Source: Paraburkholderia sp. FT54 (GTDB lineage Bacteria; Pseudomonadota; Gammaproteobacteria; Burkholderiales; Burkholderiaceae). Taken from it: a DNA stretch of 64,000 nt. Each line of letters begins with the position of its first letter. Positions within the stretch are counted from its first letter, which is position 1. The position numbers and the translations under genes were made by a program. This document shows positions 63,275 to 64,000 of this stretch, one piece after another. Where the stretch lies: contig NZ_CP134195.1 of the NCBI RefSeq assembly GCF_031585635.1, positions 2,728,001-2,792,000 on the forward strand, written 5' to 3'. The notes beneath the pieces were generated by a model that saw nothing but the letters and a program-made list of their open reading frames with translations, made no database searches and was not told the DNA's origin.

Positions 63275-63592
63275 TTAGTGGGAGGCGCGTGCCGTTTCCT
63301 TTTGTGCGTCGGTCAAACCCTGCACACAAGCCGTCGCCACGCTCTGTGTCGTGTTGACCGAGCCCATCGCCTGCTGGACCTGCATCATTGCGGTGTTCTG
63401 CTGTTTGTCGTCGGTGCCTTCGGCCTGTTGCAGCTTGTTGTCAAAATCCTTGTTCTGCTTCTCGAGGATCTTCGCCAGCACTTCGGCCACTTTCTGGCTG
63501 GACAGGCCGCCGCCCGCGCCTACCGTCGAGCCGCCGCCCGCCATGCCGGCGCCGCCCAGATTCGGGGACATCATCGTATTGACATCATTCAT
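63275..63592 (-). CDS. sctF: putative type III needle subunit, SctF-like
   Basis: A 105-residue protein with a Gly-rich N-terminus (NLGGAGMAGGGSTVGAGGG) and two predicted helices (KVAEVLAKILEKQNKDFDNK, then MMQVQQAMGSVNTTQSVATA, VQGLTDAQK). Helix-turn-helix shape, size, lack of a signal peptide and position between sctE and sctG support a needle subunit (YscF-type). It is longer than classical needle proteins (80-90 residues) and its Gly-rich start is unusual, so a different small secreted protein is possible. AAGGAATCGAGAAT precedes the ATG. Confidence 0.6.
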   Translation of the reverse strand: MNDVNTMMSPNLGGAGMAGGGSTVGAGGGLSSQKVAEVLAKILEKQNKDFDNKLQQAEGTDDKQQNTAMMQVQQAMGSVNTTQSVATACVQGLTDAQKETARASH

Positions 63593-63609
63593 ATTCTCGA
63601 TTCCTTAAG

Positions 63610-63864
63610 TTATCGCGCGTGAGTGAAGCTGACGCTTCGTTCAACCACTTGTCGAGCCGCGCGCAAACACTCGACAAGGAGAGTCAATTCGTTCTTCACG
63701 GCTGGCGATGCGCTCGCCAGTGCAACGTTCAGGCAGCCGATCTCAACCGTCAGCCGCGCTGCGATTGCCTCGCGCCCCGCGCCGCCGGCTTCGGCAAGTT
63801 GAGTTTCGAGCGGCAAGTCGGCGCACGCGCCGAGCGTGCTTTTACTTGCAGCTCTTGGAGACAT
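63610..63864 (-). CDS. small co-chaperone, SctE/YscE-like by position
   Basis: An 84-residue helical protein (AGGAGREAIAARLTVEIGCL, then KNELTLLVECLRAARQVVER). It overlaps the end of sctD by 23 bases and precedes the needle candidate, the place of yscE, which encodes the second half of the needle chaperone pair. Similarity in sequence to YscE cannot be judged by eye; the call is from position, size and helical make-up. Confidence 0.55.
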   Translation of the reverse strand: MSPRAASKSTLGACADLPLETQLAEAGGAGREAIAARLTVEIGCLNVALASASPAVKNELTLLVECLRAARQVVERSVSFTHAR

Positions 63865-64000
63865 GGCCAGCGTCCATAAACAATTCGTATACCGAACCAT
63901 CGTCGTCGCGCGTGATATCCGCCGTGCAGGCCGAAATTCGCGTGACCCGTCCGATCGGCAGCCGCGCGCCGACGAAGTAGCGCACCCCGTGCGCGTCGGT
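63842..64000 (-). CDS. sctD: type III secretion inner-ring protein SctD (partial, C-terminus only)
   Basis: The last 52 residues of a protein entering from the right edge: VRYFVGARLPIGRVTRISAC, then TADITRDDDGSVYELFMDAG and a stop at 63842-63844. The GARLP-G-V-x-I pattern followed by a DG-containing strand fits the final periplasmic ring-building domain of YscD/HrpQ proteins, and the place ahead of sctE-F-G agrees. The N-terminal FHA-like part is outside the window. Confidence 0.6.
   Translation of the reverse strand, partial: TDAHGVRYFVGARLPIGRVTRISACTADITRDDDGSVYELFMDAGHVSKSCK

Overview
The window reads as a chromosomal or megaplasmid segment from a high-GC betaproteobacterium, most probably Burkholderia sensu lato (Paraburkholderia-like). 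The reasons are the GC-rich third positions, a fused double-length UvrA, the DUF4212/sodium-solute symporter/acs neighbourhood, the many LysR regulators, and the presence of both type III and type VI secretion genes. The species assignment is inference.

Layout, left to right. 1-8.9 kb: the end of a peptide-type ABC substrate-binding protein, then a TonB-dependent receptor, an XRE-cupin regulator and a complete minus-strand Ton energising operon (tonB, exbB, two exbD genes, a periplasmic TPR protein). 8.9-9.8 kb is a non-coding, AT-richer stretch. 9.8-15.8 kb: a 1971-residue UvrA made of two fused UvrA copies, with a LexA-type operator inside its promoter. 16-26.8 kb: ordinary metabolic and regulatory genes (two-domain racemase-like protein, short SSB-like protein, two LysR regulators, SDR, a frameshifted pseudogene, aldo-keto reductase, TPR-glycosyltransferase, DUF4142 protein, and CheV behind a FliA-type promoter). 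27-34.6 kb: a type VI accessory island of mixed composition holding a VgrG with a C-terminal HExxH metallopeptidase-like domain, an exported partner, a PAAR protein and a membrane protein, followed by a degenerate 0.8-kb stretch. 34.6-46.2 kb: asparaginase, LysR/EamA pair, MFS transporter, acyltransferase 3, methyltransferase, tRNA-Ser(GGA), acetate/sodium symporter module and acetyl-CoA synthetase.

46.7-64 kb is the most interesting part: a type III secretion locus. The minus-strand operon sctD(partial)-E-F-G-I-J-K-L-Q-R-S-T-U-V-N-O is tightly packed, mostly with ATGA stop/start overlaps, and its first half follows the Yersinia yscD-L order. Downstream lie three candidate secreted proteins: a 989-residue protein with an R-S-E type ADP-ribosyltransferase domain, a 525-residue protein that shares an ~85-residue module with it, and a 341-residue protein carrying a DUF1521/MIIA-type domain with the GDPH autocleavage motif known from Bradyrhizobium NopE1. 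SctU is only 246 residues and ends just before the place where the NPTH autocleavage domain should begin, and no SctP ruler gene is seen in the visible part. Together this suggests a type III system with an altered substrate switch and its own toxin set.

All product names rest on reading the translated sequence and on recalled family knowledge; no database search was run.
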